Part shown: positions 1 through 11,314 of the stretch, one piece after another
Layout: every line of letters begins with the position of its first letter
Position numbering within the stretch: position 1 is the first letter of the stretch
NCBI GenBank assembly: GCA_013365365.1
Contig: JABVXU010000021.1
Span: 1-64,000 of the forward strand
DNA length: 64,000 nt
Origin: Cruorifilaria tuberocauda
Taxonomy: Eukaryota > Nematoda > Chromadorea > Rhabditida > Onchocercidae
Reading direction: 5' to 3'
Translations under genes and position numbers: made by a program
The notes under the pieces: model-generated
Databases searched by the model: none
The model's input: only the letters and a program-made list of their open reading frames with translations
Told to the model about the DNA's origin: nothing

Positions 1-50
1 GATGATACACACACAAACCAACAAAACCAACTATCTCTACTTTCCCGAGA
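1..50 (+). repeat. 3' end of a dispersed LTR-like repeat, second copy
   Basis: These 50 bases match 54266-54315 with two differences (positions 45 and 49). In the other copy they form the end of an LTR-like segment that has a TATA box and a polyadenylation signal. The similarity stops abruptly after base 50, so the repeat end is probably here and the rest of this copy lies left of the window. Confidence 0.7.
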
Positions 51-2567
51 ATTGCATTTTTTGCGGTTTAGAGAAAGTTTTTCTTAAATCTTAAAATTAA
101 AAAAATTTTCATTTCCATTATTGATATTTATATAATTCAATTTAGTCCAATATGTATTCAAATGATTCATAAAATATGCAAAAATTTATCAATTCCATCA
201 TTTCATGCTTATTCGATTAAGCTTAGCCATAATAACCCGAATAACGACATGATTGTCGCCGACTTGATAATTTGGCTTCGTAATTTTAGTTGCCAAATCT
301 CACTTATTTTTCGCATTTCAGTATCAAAAGAGTAAATTAAGTTTCAACGCATTGATTACTTTTTTGGATCAACTGATCCAAAAATGAAGTATTATGAGAA
401 AAAGATCGAAGCATATGGCATATGAACTCAGTTAAGCATATTGCACTCACTTTTCAAATCTTAAAAGATACTTATCAATCTCCAAACCCATCCTTTCTCA
501 TACAACAATCGCCACAATAAACAATAAAAACTAATTTATCGATCGCGACGACCACAATGAATCAAAATACATCAATATTGGAAATTTTTAAATAGCGCTT
601 TCAACTAGGTGTAATTATTTTAGTTTAATCGTCCAAAGAAAGATCAAATCCTCTATCATATGAACTAAAGCTGCTTTCAATTCCTTCTACTAATTTAGCT
701 GTTGTAAAGCAGTGGAAAATTTTTTAAATTAATTTCAGAAATACAATTTAAAACAACAATTTTCGTTGGAACAAAGAGATTGTTGAAACTAAAGCAAACT
801 GATATATATGGATATCATCGTCAGTATTTATTGAATAAGTTTTTGATGAGATCACAGTTGAGTATATCATATAAAAGATACTTTTAATGATGAGTGCTGA
901 CTATAATTTATACAATGGTATTTTCAATGAAATTATTTGAAATATTTCTGAAAATCTAATTATTAAATGCAGCTAATTATCAAAAATAAGTGGAAAAGAT
1001 TCCGTTAATTGAGAGGGAAGGATAATTGGTGGAAGTTTCGTCCTTCCATTCAGTTGATTTCATTCAAGAAAAGATTCACGCAATATTTTCGTTCAACAAT
1101 TTTCAAATATTTCCACAACTTTGAGAGACCGAATAGATTTATACTGACGGGAAATTTCTTTTTTCTGTTTTAATAATTTAACCCATATATATATATACAT
1201 ATATATATGCATTGCTACGAATATTTTTGGAGATAATCATGCATTTTTCTCCTTTAACAATGATTTATTTCTATAACAATTCGTGAAAAAGCGATGAAAT
1301 GAATGGAAATTTTACGAAGTTTAAAGGTGGAAAATAAAATGAATTAATATTTTTTGGCCAAAAACATACTTAATGAATGAATTCTCACTTCTAATTTCAT
1401 TTATATTTTTATTCTTCGTTCTGAACCTTTTTTGCAGGTGACATTTCACAGTTCCAGAATATCTTTTTATTTTGGATTTTTAATTCATCAAATTTAGCAT
1501 CACGATATATCCCACTCTACATTATCTTTATTAGAAAAATATCATGATGATATGCATGAAATAATTAAGCATTGCAAAAACACTATGAAATATATAGAAT
1601 GGTTAAAAAACATTGTCAGAAACTGATTCCAACGAAAGAGAAGTTTACTGTGCTGTTTTTCAAGAACAGTAAAAGAAATGAATGAAATTTAACCGTTTTA
1701 CTGTCTTAATTTTTGTGTTCATTATGCCTTTATGAAACGTAAGAAGTGCTAACATTGCTATTGCCATTCAATACTTATTTCATATCACAATTATTAACAT
1801 TTTTTTTATCATTCATATCATTGCTCACTGAATCTATCATTTCTGAGTGAGCGAAATGAGAAGATAAAACATTGAATTTAAAATCGGTTTTCATTATTTC
1901 CATAGTACTTTTGAAGTTTTTTAGGAAAAATTGAAAATTGTAATATCAATTTATTCAATTGTACTATATTATATTATTTGAAAAATCCTCTTCGCTATTA
2001 ATTACATTTACATTGCAACTCTTAGCAATATCAATCAAATTCAAATAACTAATGGAATAAATTAAACTGATTGAATCAAACTGAAATAGTTTAAGGAATT
2101 TGAAGTAAGTGAAATAACTGGATAAAGGCGCGGAGAGATAACATTTCGTATAATTGAGTCGTTTGCTGCAATGTCTTTCAATTTCTTTAAAATTAAAACT
2201 TTATGGGATCAATATATTTACTGTTCATAGTTAAATTACCATCAAGAACATTTCATTATTTATAGAAGAAAAAGCCTAAGCAAGTGTCCACTAGCTTAAA
2301 CAAGCAATGGTATGGATGTTCTTCGCTAGCAAAAATTCCTTGTGAAAATGAAAGGAAACAACATATGTTCAGGTATATAAGATGGACATGACACACACAT
2401 ACACCATACATATGTACAGACATATTCACTAATAGACTATTTGCGTCATAACATTAAATCGAATTTATTGACAAAGACTCTGATTAAGATTTCTTTGAAC
2501 TGCAGAGGTTGGAAAAAAACATGATGTATGAGAAATTTGAAGCCTGAATTGATTAAAACATTAATTC
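51..2567. other. gene-free AT-rich stretch
   Basis: No ORF with a plausible splice context or recognisable protein is seen on either strand. There is a short (AT)n run near 1187-1210. It may be flanking or intronic sequence of a gene outside the window. Confidence 0.5.
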
Positions 2568-2864
2568 ATGATATCAGGAATGATTATTCAGAAAGATAGT
2601 CATCTGATATCGGAATCGTATGAATATGATGGAGACTATTGTGGAAAGCTCATGATAAAATTGATAGAATATATATATCATTTCGATCGAAAAAAATTAA
2701 ATTGGGATCTTGCGAACAAATATACATATAGTATTGGAGAGAAAATTCCTGTCCGCTTCATAACTAATAAAGAATATTTTGATAGAATTGGTTCATCATC
2801 AATCAATCGTTTATTGATTCGTCGGAATAATCAATGGAAAACAAAACGTAAAATCTTAATTTAA
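2568..2864 (+). CDS. unrecognised 98-codon ORF, possibly a last exon
   Basis: An uninterrupted frame runs from an ATG to TAA, encoding a basic peptide with clustered basic pairs (KK, RR, KR) near its C terminus and only one cysteine. A TATCAG acceptor-like site sits at its start (2571-2576), so it could be a terminal exon beginning there rather than a complete gene. No signal peptide is present in the ORF itself and no family was recognised. A prepropeptide 3' exon is one possibility suggested by the dibasic sites, but chance is equally likely. Confidence 0.2.
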   Translation: MISGMIIQKDSHLISESYEYDGDYCGKLMIKLIEYIYHFDRKKLNWDLANKYTYSIGEKIPVRFITNKEYFDRIGSSSINRLLIRRNNQWKTKRKILI

Positions 2865-5289
2865 ATCAAAGAAAACTAAGGATATGTGCGGCAGCGTGTA
2901 GTATCGCAGATTAACTGGCATACTTTTGTTTTGGTGGTAAGTGGCATTGCAAAAATGTAAGGGAAAACAGAAAACGTATGTTCGTTTTTTCCGGATGCAT
3001 TGAATAATTGATGATTTTCCTTTGCTGCATTTCATTTCTGATTTTAATCTGCTAATCTCTCTCTCTCTTTCTCCCTTCCTTCTTCCCTCTTTCTCGTTCT
3101 CTTTCCTTTTTCTATCGAATAAACTGCAACTATTATTGAAAAGAAGTTGAATGATTAAAATTGAAATCTGAATAGCTTTTCAAATTTGATTTTATGATGA
3201 ATTTCTACAACCGTATCAGTTATATCATTTGTCAAGCACTCATTGATAAGTCGGATATTTGATCGTAACATATCGTAACGTTTCTTATTCATTAATTGAA
3301 GTAATATAGAAGAAAGATAAGGAATAGAGAAAAAATAAATAAATAGAAAATGAATCAAAATATGAATATTGATAAAAGATATGATAAGAGTCTGCGAAAG
3401 ATACGAGAAAAGATAACTTCCTGATTTAACCACTCATAATTTGAAGTATCGATAATTTCTAGCAAAGTTAAATGACACCTGCTGGATTGATCTGCAGCAA
3501 ATGGTAGCATAGAAGGTGTAATTTAAAGATTACAAATGTATTTGATAGAAATATGATAATTCTCCTGTTGAAGTGGCGGGCAATGACAGCTGTCCAGAGG
3601 CGCATATTGTGATTTCATTGATTCCTAGAGTGTTTTGAGTAGGAATAGAAACAATAGAAGTTGAGAGTATCTTTTTGCTTACTTTGATGAAATTTATAAA
3701 ATGACAAGCATCAGTTGATTTCTGATAGATACTGTCTCTTAATTATGTCACGAAGTTCTTTCATCTCGTGCAGCAAGATTATTTTTTTATTAAAAATTAG
3801 ATTAGTTAAAAATTAGTTATTTTTATTTTTTATTAAAAATGTGATAATAATCAGATGGACTGGTGCCACCGAATAGTTCAAGTAAATAATTTACGCAGAG
3901 CTGAAGTAATAAGCGTTTCTCGACTGGTCACGTCGAGAATGAAGAGGCGTAGATAGTTGCATTGAAGCACACCTTTTCCCTTCCTCTCCATTGCAGCGGT
4001 AGGAACGGGAAATGTTGCGGAAAGGTTTAACGAATCTCATTTCAACTCGTGGAAAAACAACGATTGTAATTCTCTCTACAATCATCAATTTTTAAAACAT
4101 TCTGAATTACACTCTTTATGATTTTTACAAAGTTGAAAATTGATTGCATCAATCCAAAGAAGAAATTCCTTGGACACTATTCCTCCAATCGTTCGAATAT
4201 TCCGCATAATCCGTCATTAATAATAGCTGAATCACAAACCAAAAGTGGTTAAGTTTCTGTCAGTCTCTTAGGAAAGCAGCTTCCATGAATCCATGAATAA
4301 ATTTTCAAAAATTTCTTTACAAAATGAAGAGAAATGGAAGCTTTTACATTCCATTAAATCTTATTTTCCGGGAGAAAAATATAAATATGATTCAGCAATA
4401 GAAGACGAATGAAAACATAGGAAGTATTCGTTGTCGATGGTAGGGTAGACACCATCAAACATCAACTAAGCCCGTGGAAATTATATCGCTGTTCTCGCAG
4501 CAATGTCCATCTCGCAAAGCAGAAATCTAAATTTTGGAATTACTTTTTCCCAATTTCGACAACAGCAATAGAAATAATGGAATTATTAAATCGAAGAAGA
4601 AATGTATAACCAGAGTATCAGCAATATCAATATTAATTTCTGTCTTTAAATCTTTATTTCTCCCAATTTTAGACTATAATTCTAACGCTGGTTGAAATTC
4701 TGATCTCAACAAATATCTCGTCCATCGAGACGAAAAATTGCATAGCGACGCTGATAACTTCACTAATCTCGTGAGTTCTGGGCGGGGCGTTTTTTGTGTG
4801 GTGGGTTTGGTAAACTGGGAGTTGTGTGGATTCATTCTGAGGCTCTGTGGTTTTTGTTATTTCCATTTTTTTTTCTTGGACAAAGTATTAGCTTTAAGTA
4901 GAAGTAATGAATTCCATCATTAAAGTTATCGTTTCTTTGCTCCGAAAATCAACATGCGGTTTGGTTTTGTTTATTAGAGGAGCGCTGAAAACTTACAAAC
5001 TTCATATTCTTCTTGTTTTAAACTTTTTTAATTTATTACAAGAAAGTCAAAGTTAGAATGTTACCAGTATCGATATAATCAGTGTCTCTTGACATATCCA
5101 TTATCTCTATAGTGGACTGGACAAAATGATATGACGGATGTATAGTGCAGATCGTATGGTTCATGTAACTACAATAACTGTTTTTCTCATTTATGTCAAA
5201 CCGAATTATGTATTGTTGGCCATTAAAATTCACATGACGACTTAAATAGTGAAATGGATAATTAGTAAATATTTTAGGTTTAATTCAAA
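2865..5289. other. intergenic, no gene seen
   Basis: Only short unsupported ORFs occur. A long pyrimidine tract (CT-rich) lies at about 3053-3113. The last part is the presumed upstream region of the RNPS1 gene. Confidence 0.5.
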
Positions 5290-7406
5290 ATGGTTGAGGG
5301 AAAGTCGACTGAAAGAGAAAATAAGAAGGAAATGAAAAGACGACATGACTCAAGCAGTAGTTCTTCGTCGGATAGTTCATCTGACTCTACCGAAAGTTCA
5401 TCGTTTAGCGATTCTTCTTCGACTTCGCGTTCTGGTACGACAACGAGTTCGGAATCTTCTAGATCACCTACTCCCAGAAAAACAACCAAAGGTATTCATC
5501 TTATTTTAAGTTTAACAGCAGCGATTATCTTAATCTGAAGAACGTTCCCCTAAACATGGAGGATTTTGCCTGGGAAAATATTGTCTTAATGTAACCAAAC
5601 ATGAAATGATTTGTTTCTATTCCATCTGTTTTTTTTTTCCAGAGTATTTCCACAACTACATGATTTCTTTGATTTGAACTTAATTTGCTTATGTTTTCGT
5701 GAATGATTCCAGATTATTGTTTTCTTTACGCCAGCTATAAAGTTTTGAGACAACTATTTCGCAAGGTTTTGAGTTCCACCCTCTAACCACAGTTGTGCCT
5801 AAGCAAAGAAAGAAATTTGAGAAGGGAACTGTTGAGGGAATTTATGAATTTATATCTTTACTTTGCTTATTAGAAGGAAATCGAAAGTCAAAAATGCATC
5901 CCTGGAAAATGTCAAGTGCCTTATTTCCCCCAAAGCATAGCTCTATCTTTCTCGCATATTAAGGTTCATACTTTTTTGGTTCGATAAAAAAGAATTAAAT
6001 TTAGACCGAGCACGAAGTCCAGCCCGTCGTTCGCGTTCACCTCGAGCTGGTACGCGAGCAGAGCGTAGTGAAAAGGCAGTTATCGCATCCTCTCGTCGAT
6101 CACCGACTCCCGAACGACGTCGTCGACGTTCATCGCCATCTCCAAAACGACGGCCATCACCGTCGCCTAAGCGACGGGATCGAAGTGGTAGTCGAGATAG
6201 ACGTAACCGTTCGCGTTCGCGAGATCGTAAGGTGTTTTTTATACCTTTTTTTAGAGATTCCTTACTCATCCTTATGGTTAATTATGTTGTGATTTAAAGT
6301 TGCTTCTGAAAACATACCAGCAAACCTCTTCTGTCTTAATTTATGGCTCTTTTGTCTTTTGTAAGAGACTATTTTCAGGCAAGTCCACTTCGCAAAGCAA
6401 CTCCACCACCCCGTCGTCTATGTGTGCGTAATTTGAGTCGCAACGTTACAAAAGAACACTTGTCGGAAATTTTTAGTGTCTACGGAAGTTTAAAAACCTG
6501 TGAATTGCCTATGGATCGACAACATACACATCTTGGCAGAGGTTCTCGCTCTTTTCAACTTTATATTACTAGTTAACTTAATCAGTTTTCACCTAACTTC
6601 CCTGCACAAATATAGCAAATTGAAACTATACAATAATATTGCTCTCTGAGTCCTATTCTTGCTTCTAATATACTTCCTAAAAAAAAGAGCTCACCGTAGA
6701 ATATTTTTCATCCACTCCTATTGATTTTATCGGTGATTAACGTAAGAAAGACTTTTGGCATTTAAATGTTGTTTTGCAGTTTTTAATATATATTTTAAGG
6801 ATATGGGTACGTGGAATTCGAACAACCGGAGGATGCTGAGAAAGCGTTGAAACACATGGACGGTGGACAGATTGATGGTCAGGAAGTCACTTGCGAACTC
6901 ACACACCCACCTCGTTCCACGCTTAATGGAAGTGGAAGACGTCCGCTCTCACCACTTCGGTAAATTTTTCCTTCATTGTCGTTCGTTAAGAAAAATTCCA
7001 AAAAGGGTGTTAAAAGAGTGTTAAAAGTGATATTTTCGAAGCTTAGCTAAATATATCCCACAAAGGTCAAAAGTTGATATTGATAAGGAGAAATGGTCCA
7101 TACTATCATTGGTCCGGTTGATAGTTTCAATACTTTTCCAATTAACTTAATATCGTTCCAATGACCTTAGTATGATTTGCGATCTATTAATAAATGTTGA
7201 TTGTTTACTAAGCTGAACGTTTTATTTTGTATTTACTGTACTCCAATTGTTTCAAAATGTAATTCAGATTTCGCGGTCTCTCACCACGCAGATATCGTAG
7301 CCCACCTCGTGCGCATGGAACTGGTGGAAACATGGTGCCATTGGGGCCGAGCCGCTTCAATCGATCTCGAAGCCGTAGTCCACGACGTCGACGTAGCCGT
7401 TCCTAA
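5290..7406 (+). CDS. RNPS1: RNA-binding protein with serine-rich domain (RNPS1 homologue)
   Basis: RNPS1 is a nuclear splicing regulator and peripheral exon-junction-complex factor (ASAP/PSAP complex). Five exons close in frame: 5290-5491, 6005-6231, 6379-6541, 6800-6959, 7268-7406, giving 296 aa. The order of parts matches the family: a serine-rich N terminus (residues about 20-65), an RS/RRS-rich segment (about 68-143), one RRM with RNP2 LCVRNL (157-162) and RNP1 GYGYVEFE (198-205), then an arginine/serine tail. The start ATG is the first of the serine-rich exon and lies just after a TTTTAG site (5271-5277) that could serve for trans-splicing. The downstream neighbour DDRGK1 is convergent. 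All introns are GT-AG. Confidence 0.9.
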
Positions 7407-9070
7407 AATGGCTTATTTTTTGTTATTCCATTGTTTATTTCTTACCATTCATTAACAAAAGGCAAGAAACAATTGAAATTTTTATGCAGTTCCGCAACAA
7501 AAATAAAATAGCTGATCTAAACTATAGCCTGAAGATTGAATGGTACATTTCGAATTTGGCAGTCTGAAGTGGTTCTGCAACTTCTGTTACTAATAAAGCT
7601 CTTTAAAATGACTTTGAAATCTCTTTCCACATCTTCACATTTCCTTTTTGTTTTAGAAAATAAAACTTTCTATTGCTGTTCAGAAAGCAGATTAAGCTGA
7701 AAAATATAATTTTAAAAATACAATTTTTCTCCAAAAACATGGCATACAGTACGTCATCAGCACTTGAAGATGCAGTTGACTGTTTGATTCTAACATGCAG
7801 CATTCTAAACTTCAATGGCGAGAAGTCATTCGCATGACACAGCAGAAGCAAAACTTATGCTATTATTCAAGTTCAAAGTGTACAATATATGAGTATAACT
7901 GTGATAAAAATATTGTGGAAATAACTTTTAAGTCATTAGATTCAACTTATCGGCAAGGACTAGGCATATTGTGCAGCGATAAAAAGAAATGAATTCATCA
8001 GTCAAGATGGTCTTACACAATAGGTACAAGAATTTGGGTATCAAGAAAAAGAAAGAGAAAAAAAACGAGAAATAATTTTTCGTGTATTGAAGGCTGTTTA
8101 CAGTTATCAACATATGACAGACATACATAAACATGACATCTAATCATAATCACACTTTGAGCACGGTTCATGTTTCATTCCTTTTGAGATATAAATCCTC
8201 GTTAACTTCCAGGGTTTAAGAATTGAGATGGCTAGAGATCTGTCGAAAGAGATCTTAACAATATGGATATGGATGCTGCATAAATGTTCGCACTTATCGA
8301 CCATACGTTGATGCTTTGCTCTTTGGGTATCAAAGCTTCTTCCATATCTATTTTCACTCACAATCAAGCCGTGTTTCTTAAGCAAACAAAAAAATCCCGT
8401 GAGATAGGTGTCTGCAAATGTTCACTTGCAATTTTTTGCCCTAACAATAAAATATTTGATTGCAATCTGCAATTTATGTTTGTATGAGTCCAAATTTAAA
8501 ATAAACGAAACTTAAGTGCTCGTAGCTATTTTTAAACACAGCACTTAATGCCCCAAATTTGGTGAAGCCGAGGGACCAATCATAACTTATTTAGAAATAA
8601 AAATCAAAATATAACAAAGTTTCTAACAACCAAAATTAATGCGACACTTTCACGAGGCTGTCACTTCTCGCACATGTTCCACAGAACGTGACTCCAAAGC
8701 AATCAGTTTATTGCTATATTCAATTAATTCTGCTTTCGAAACTCGACCGCGCTGATTTATAAATTTTGCCACTGGAAATAACAACTTGATAAAATGCCTT
8801 CACATTATTGAACTTTTTCATTTTAACATCAGCGTACAGCCATAAAAATGTATTACTTTTGGGTTAAATTACAAAGTGTAAGTGTTGGTAAATGTCCTAT
8901 CGATAAAAAAACAACATTCCTAGTTACTTTTTAATGTTTCACTTCTGAATTGAAATACAAGTCATAACAAATATTGAAATACAAAACAAGATTGATGACC
9001 TTTCAGCGCAATAATTTTCGATATTAATAATGAATGATAGTTTTTAAATAAAATTAAATTAAAATATTTG
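7407..9070. other. intergenic between convergent RNPS1 and DDRGK1
   Basis: This is 3' flanking DNA of two converging genes. Short ORFs on both strands (for example near 7795 and 8140) lack family similarity and splice support. No RNA gene was recognised. Confidence 0.5.
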
Positions 9071-10900
9071 TTAACCAGCTTGAAGTTCATTTGAAGTAAT
9101 ATGAATAAATTTCCCACGATCATCCATAACTCCTGTCAAAGTGCCATTGCTAACCAAAAAATTAAGCCGATCCATTGCATCTTCTCCGCGCAGATTGAAA
9201 TGAGCGCCTAATTCATCTATATTAACAACCTACAAAAACAATAATACTTCCCAGTTCCGAACATCTACGACTATTTATGATAAAACACTAGCATAAAATA
9301 TCAGGCGTAGAACAGTATCATTTCTTTTTCAGATATTTTCCTATTCCATTTTGTTATCGTGACTGCTCTCTCACACATCACTTTGGTATATCCATAATAT
9401 TAATATATATATTTAACCTAAATCATAATATCGATGAATGAACTTTTGTGTATCTTAATACTTCATAGGACAAAAAACTTAACCTAGCGTTATACTTCAT
9501 TAAATCGTTAAGCGTTGTACTCATTAAGTTAACACTATTATAAGGAAGAAAAATGGTGTGATTTTGGATTCAATTAATTCTATCGAGCATGTCTTATCTT
9601 CATTAGCGCAGACGCACTGTACTGAAATATAGTTCATTTCAAAAATAAAAAATTTGAAACCTTATTCCTACGAACGTACTCTTCAAAATCGTGCAAAAGA
9701 TTCTGTGATTCTTCTCCATCAACTTGGTCGAATCCTTCTTCATTAACGACGAAGGTTTCTCGAAGCTAAAATTTTTTCTCAAGAATAGCCGATCAAACGA
9801 ACATTATATGCAATAATCATCATCAAGGATCATTATTTATGAAATCAAAATTCTATAATTTAGATGAACCTTCCGATACTCCTCTTCTTCTCGTTTCTCA
9901 CGCTCTTCTCTTTCTTGCCGTTTCCTTTTACGCTCTTCTTCCTCTTCTTCCATCTGTTTCTCACGTTCTCTCTGCTGGCGTTCCTCTCTTTCTTGTTCCA
10001 ATTTTTTCCGTTCTTCTCGTCCTAATAATTCCTGCATAGAAATAAAGATTCAGAAGAGTTCGTGAAATAAAAAAAAAGCATTGTCACTGTATCCTATGAC
10101 CAATTAGTCAAACTTACAGCTTCTCTTTGTTTCCGCCGTTCTTCTTTGGCTTGAAGTTTTGCCAACTTCTTCTTCCCAAAATGTTCATCTTTAGCTAGCT
10201 CAGCTAACGGTGATTCGTCCTCTTCTGTAATTTTAAATGAATTTCATAAACCATTTAAAAATTATCAGATTACTGAGAACAACCAGTTTTAGGATTTTAA
10301 GCGTTTCCGACAATAACGAATATAACTTATTCAAAAGGTAGCTGTAAATTAACGGGCCATCCATTTAGAAAGCTATCTTCATTAAATGATAAAATTACCC
10401 AATTCAGAAGCGCCACCAGCTTCGTCGTTAGCACTCCTTGCGAAACCCATCCCACCATTATTGTCATCATCCATATCGTGACGTACTCTCCGACGCGCTG
10501 TTTGCAGCCGGCGTCCACCAACCACTGCAATTTCTCCCACTAATTATTAAACAATTAAAAATGAAAAACATTTTAAATTCGATTGAAAGGCCTAATAACA
10601 AATAAAATTACCAGTTTACATCTAATTTCAAGTTGTTAAAAAGTGATAGAAATATGGTACCATAATTTTTGGGATATCTCAGATCAACCTTACTGTCTTT
10701 ATAATAATACAAATTTTACCAACAACGTCACGCTCATTTCTTACGACATGTTCGTTAGGTGCCATTGCGCGCAACGTCTCTTTACGCTGTCGAGCTTGTT
10801 TCTCATCAAAATACAATTTTATAACGCATAAGATAATAAGCATTAATGCTGTCATCAAGAAACCAACAGATCCTAGAAACAGGTAATCCAGTTCCGGCAT
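9071..10900 (-). CDS. DDRGK1: DDRGK domain-containing protein 1 (UFBP1)
   Basis: This is an ER-membrane adaptor of the UFM1 ligase (UFL1-DDRGK1-CDK5RAP3) that directs UFMylation and ER-phagy. Six exons in minus order: 10900-10720, 10524-10399, 10224-10118, 10031-9870, 9765-9661, 9229-9071; 279 aa in frame. Residues about 7-29 form one hydrophobic anchor, followed by a charged E/K/R-rich coiled-coil region encoded by exons 3-4, and a C-terminal winged-helix domain. The family-defining DDRGKF is at residues 263-268. Length is close to the usual size of about 300 aa. It is transcribed divergently from mitochondrial EF-Tu, with about 415 bp between the start codons. Confidence 0.92.
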
Positions 10901-11314
10901 AACTTTTTAATGTAACCTGAAAATATCCTGGACTAGTATTATCAGAAGAATTTCCAAATAACTAATGTTTTATTCAGCGAATCTTATCATAGATGTATTG
11001 AGAAAACTAAGTATATACTTTGACCTAGTCTCCGAGAAACGTGATGCTATGATGGAGTGAAGGATTATATGTTGAGAGCATCTGCCAACAAAGATACCAT
11101 TATATTAAATTATAAAAGGTCTTCAAGTATCATACTCGTTATCTCGGGAATCCCATGATTAAAAACGAAGCCTTCTTCAGTTAGTTATAAGCCGGCACGG
11201 CCATTGTTTATGATTTAACTTCTCTAATGTTCAGTTGATAACTCCGCCAGGTAGATTGCTGATAAGGAAGTTAGAAGTAATCAGTGGCAATTTCCAGGCA
11301 GCGTGGAACAGATC
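10901..11314. promoter_or_regulatory. shared 5' region of DDRGK1 and mitochondrial EF-Tu
   Basis: This is the only sequence between two divergent start codons, so it must hold both core promoters or their trans-splice acceptors. No unmistakable TATA box or known factor site was identified. A bidirectional promoter is inferred from geometry only. Confidence 0.4.

Noticed and set aside
5277..5285. GGTTTAATT, the start of the nematode SL1 spliced leader, just before the RNPS1 ATG
   Set aside because: Only nine bases match and the continuation (CAAAATGG) is not SL1; no SL RNA gene structure or donor follows.
5943..6269. Long arginine-rich ORF on the minus strand over RNPS1
   Set aside because: It is the antisense shadow of the RS-rich exon, whose codon pattern keeps the opposite strand open.
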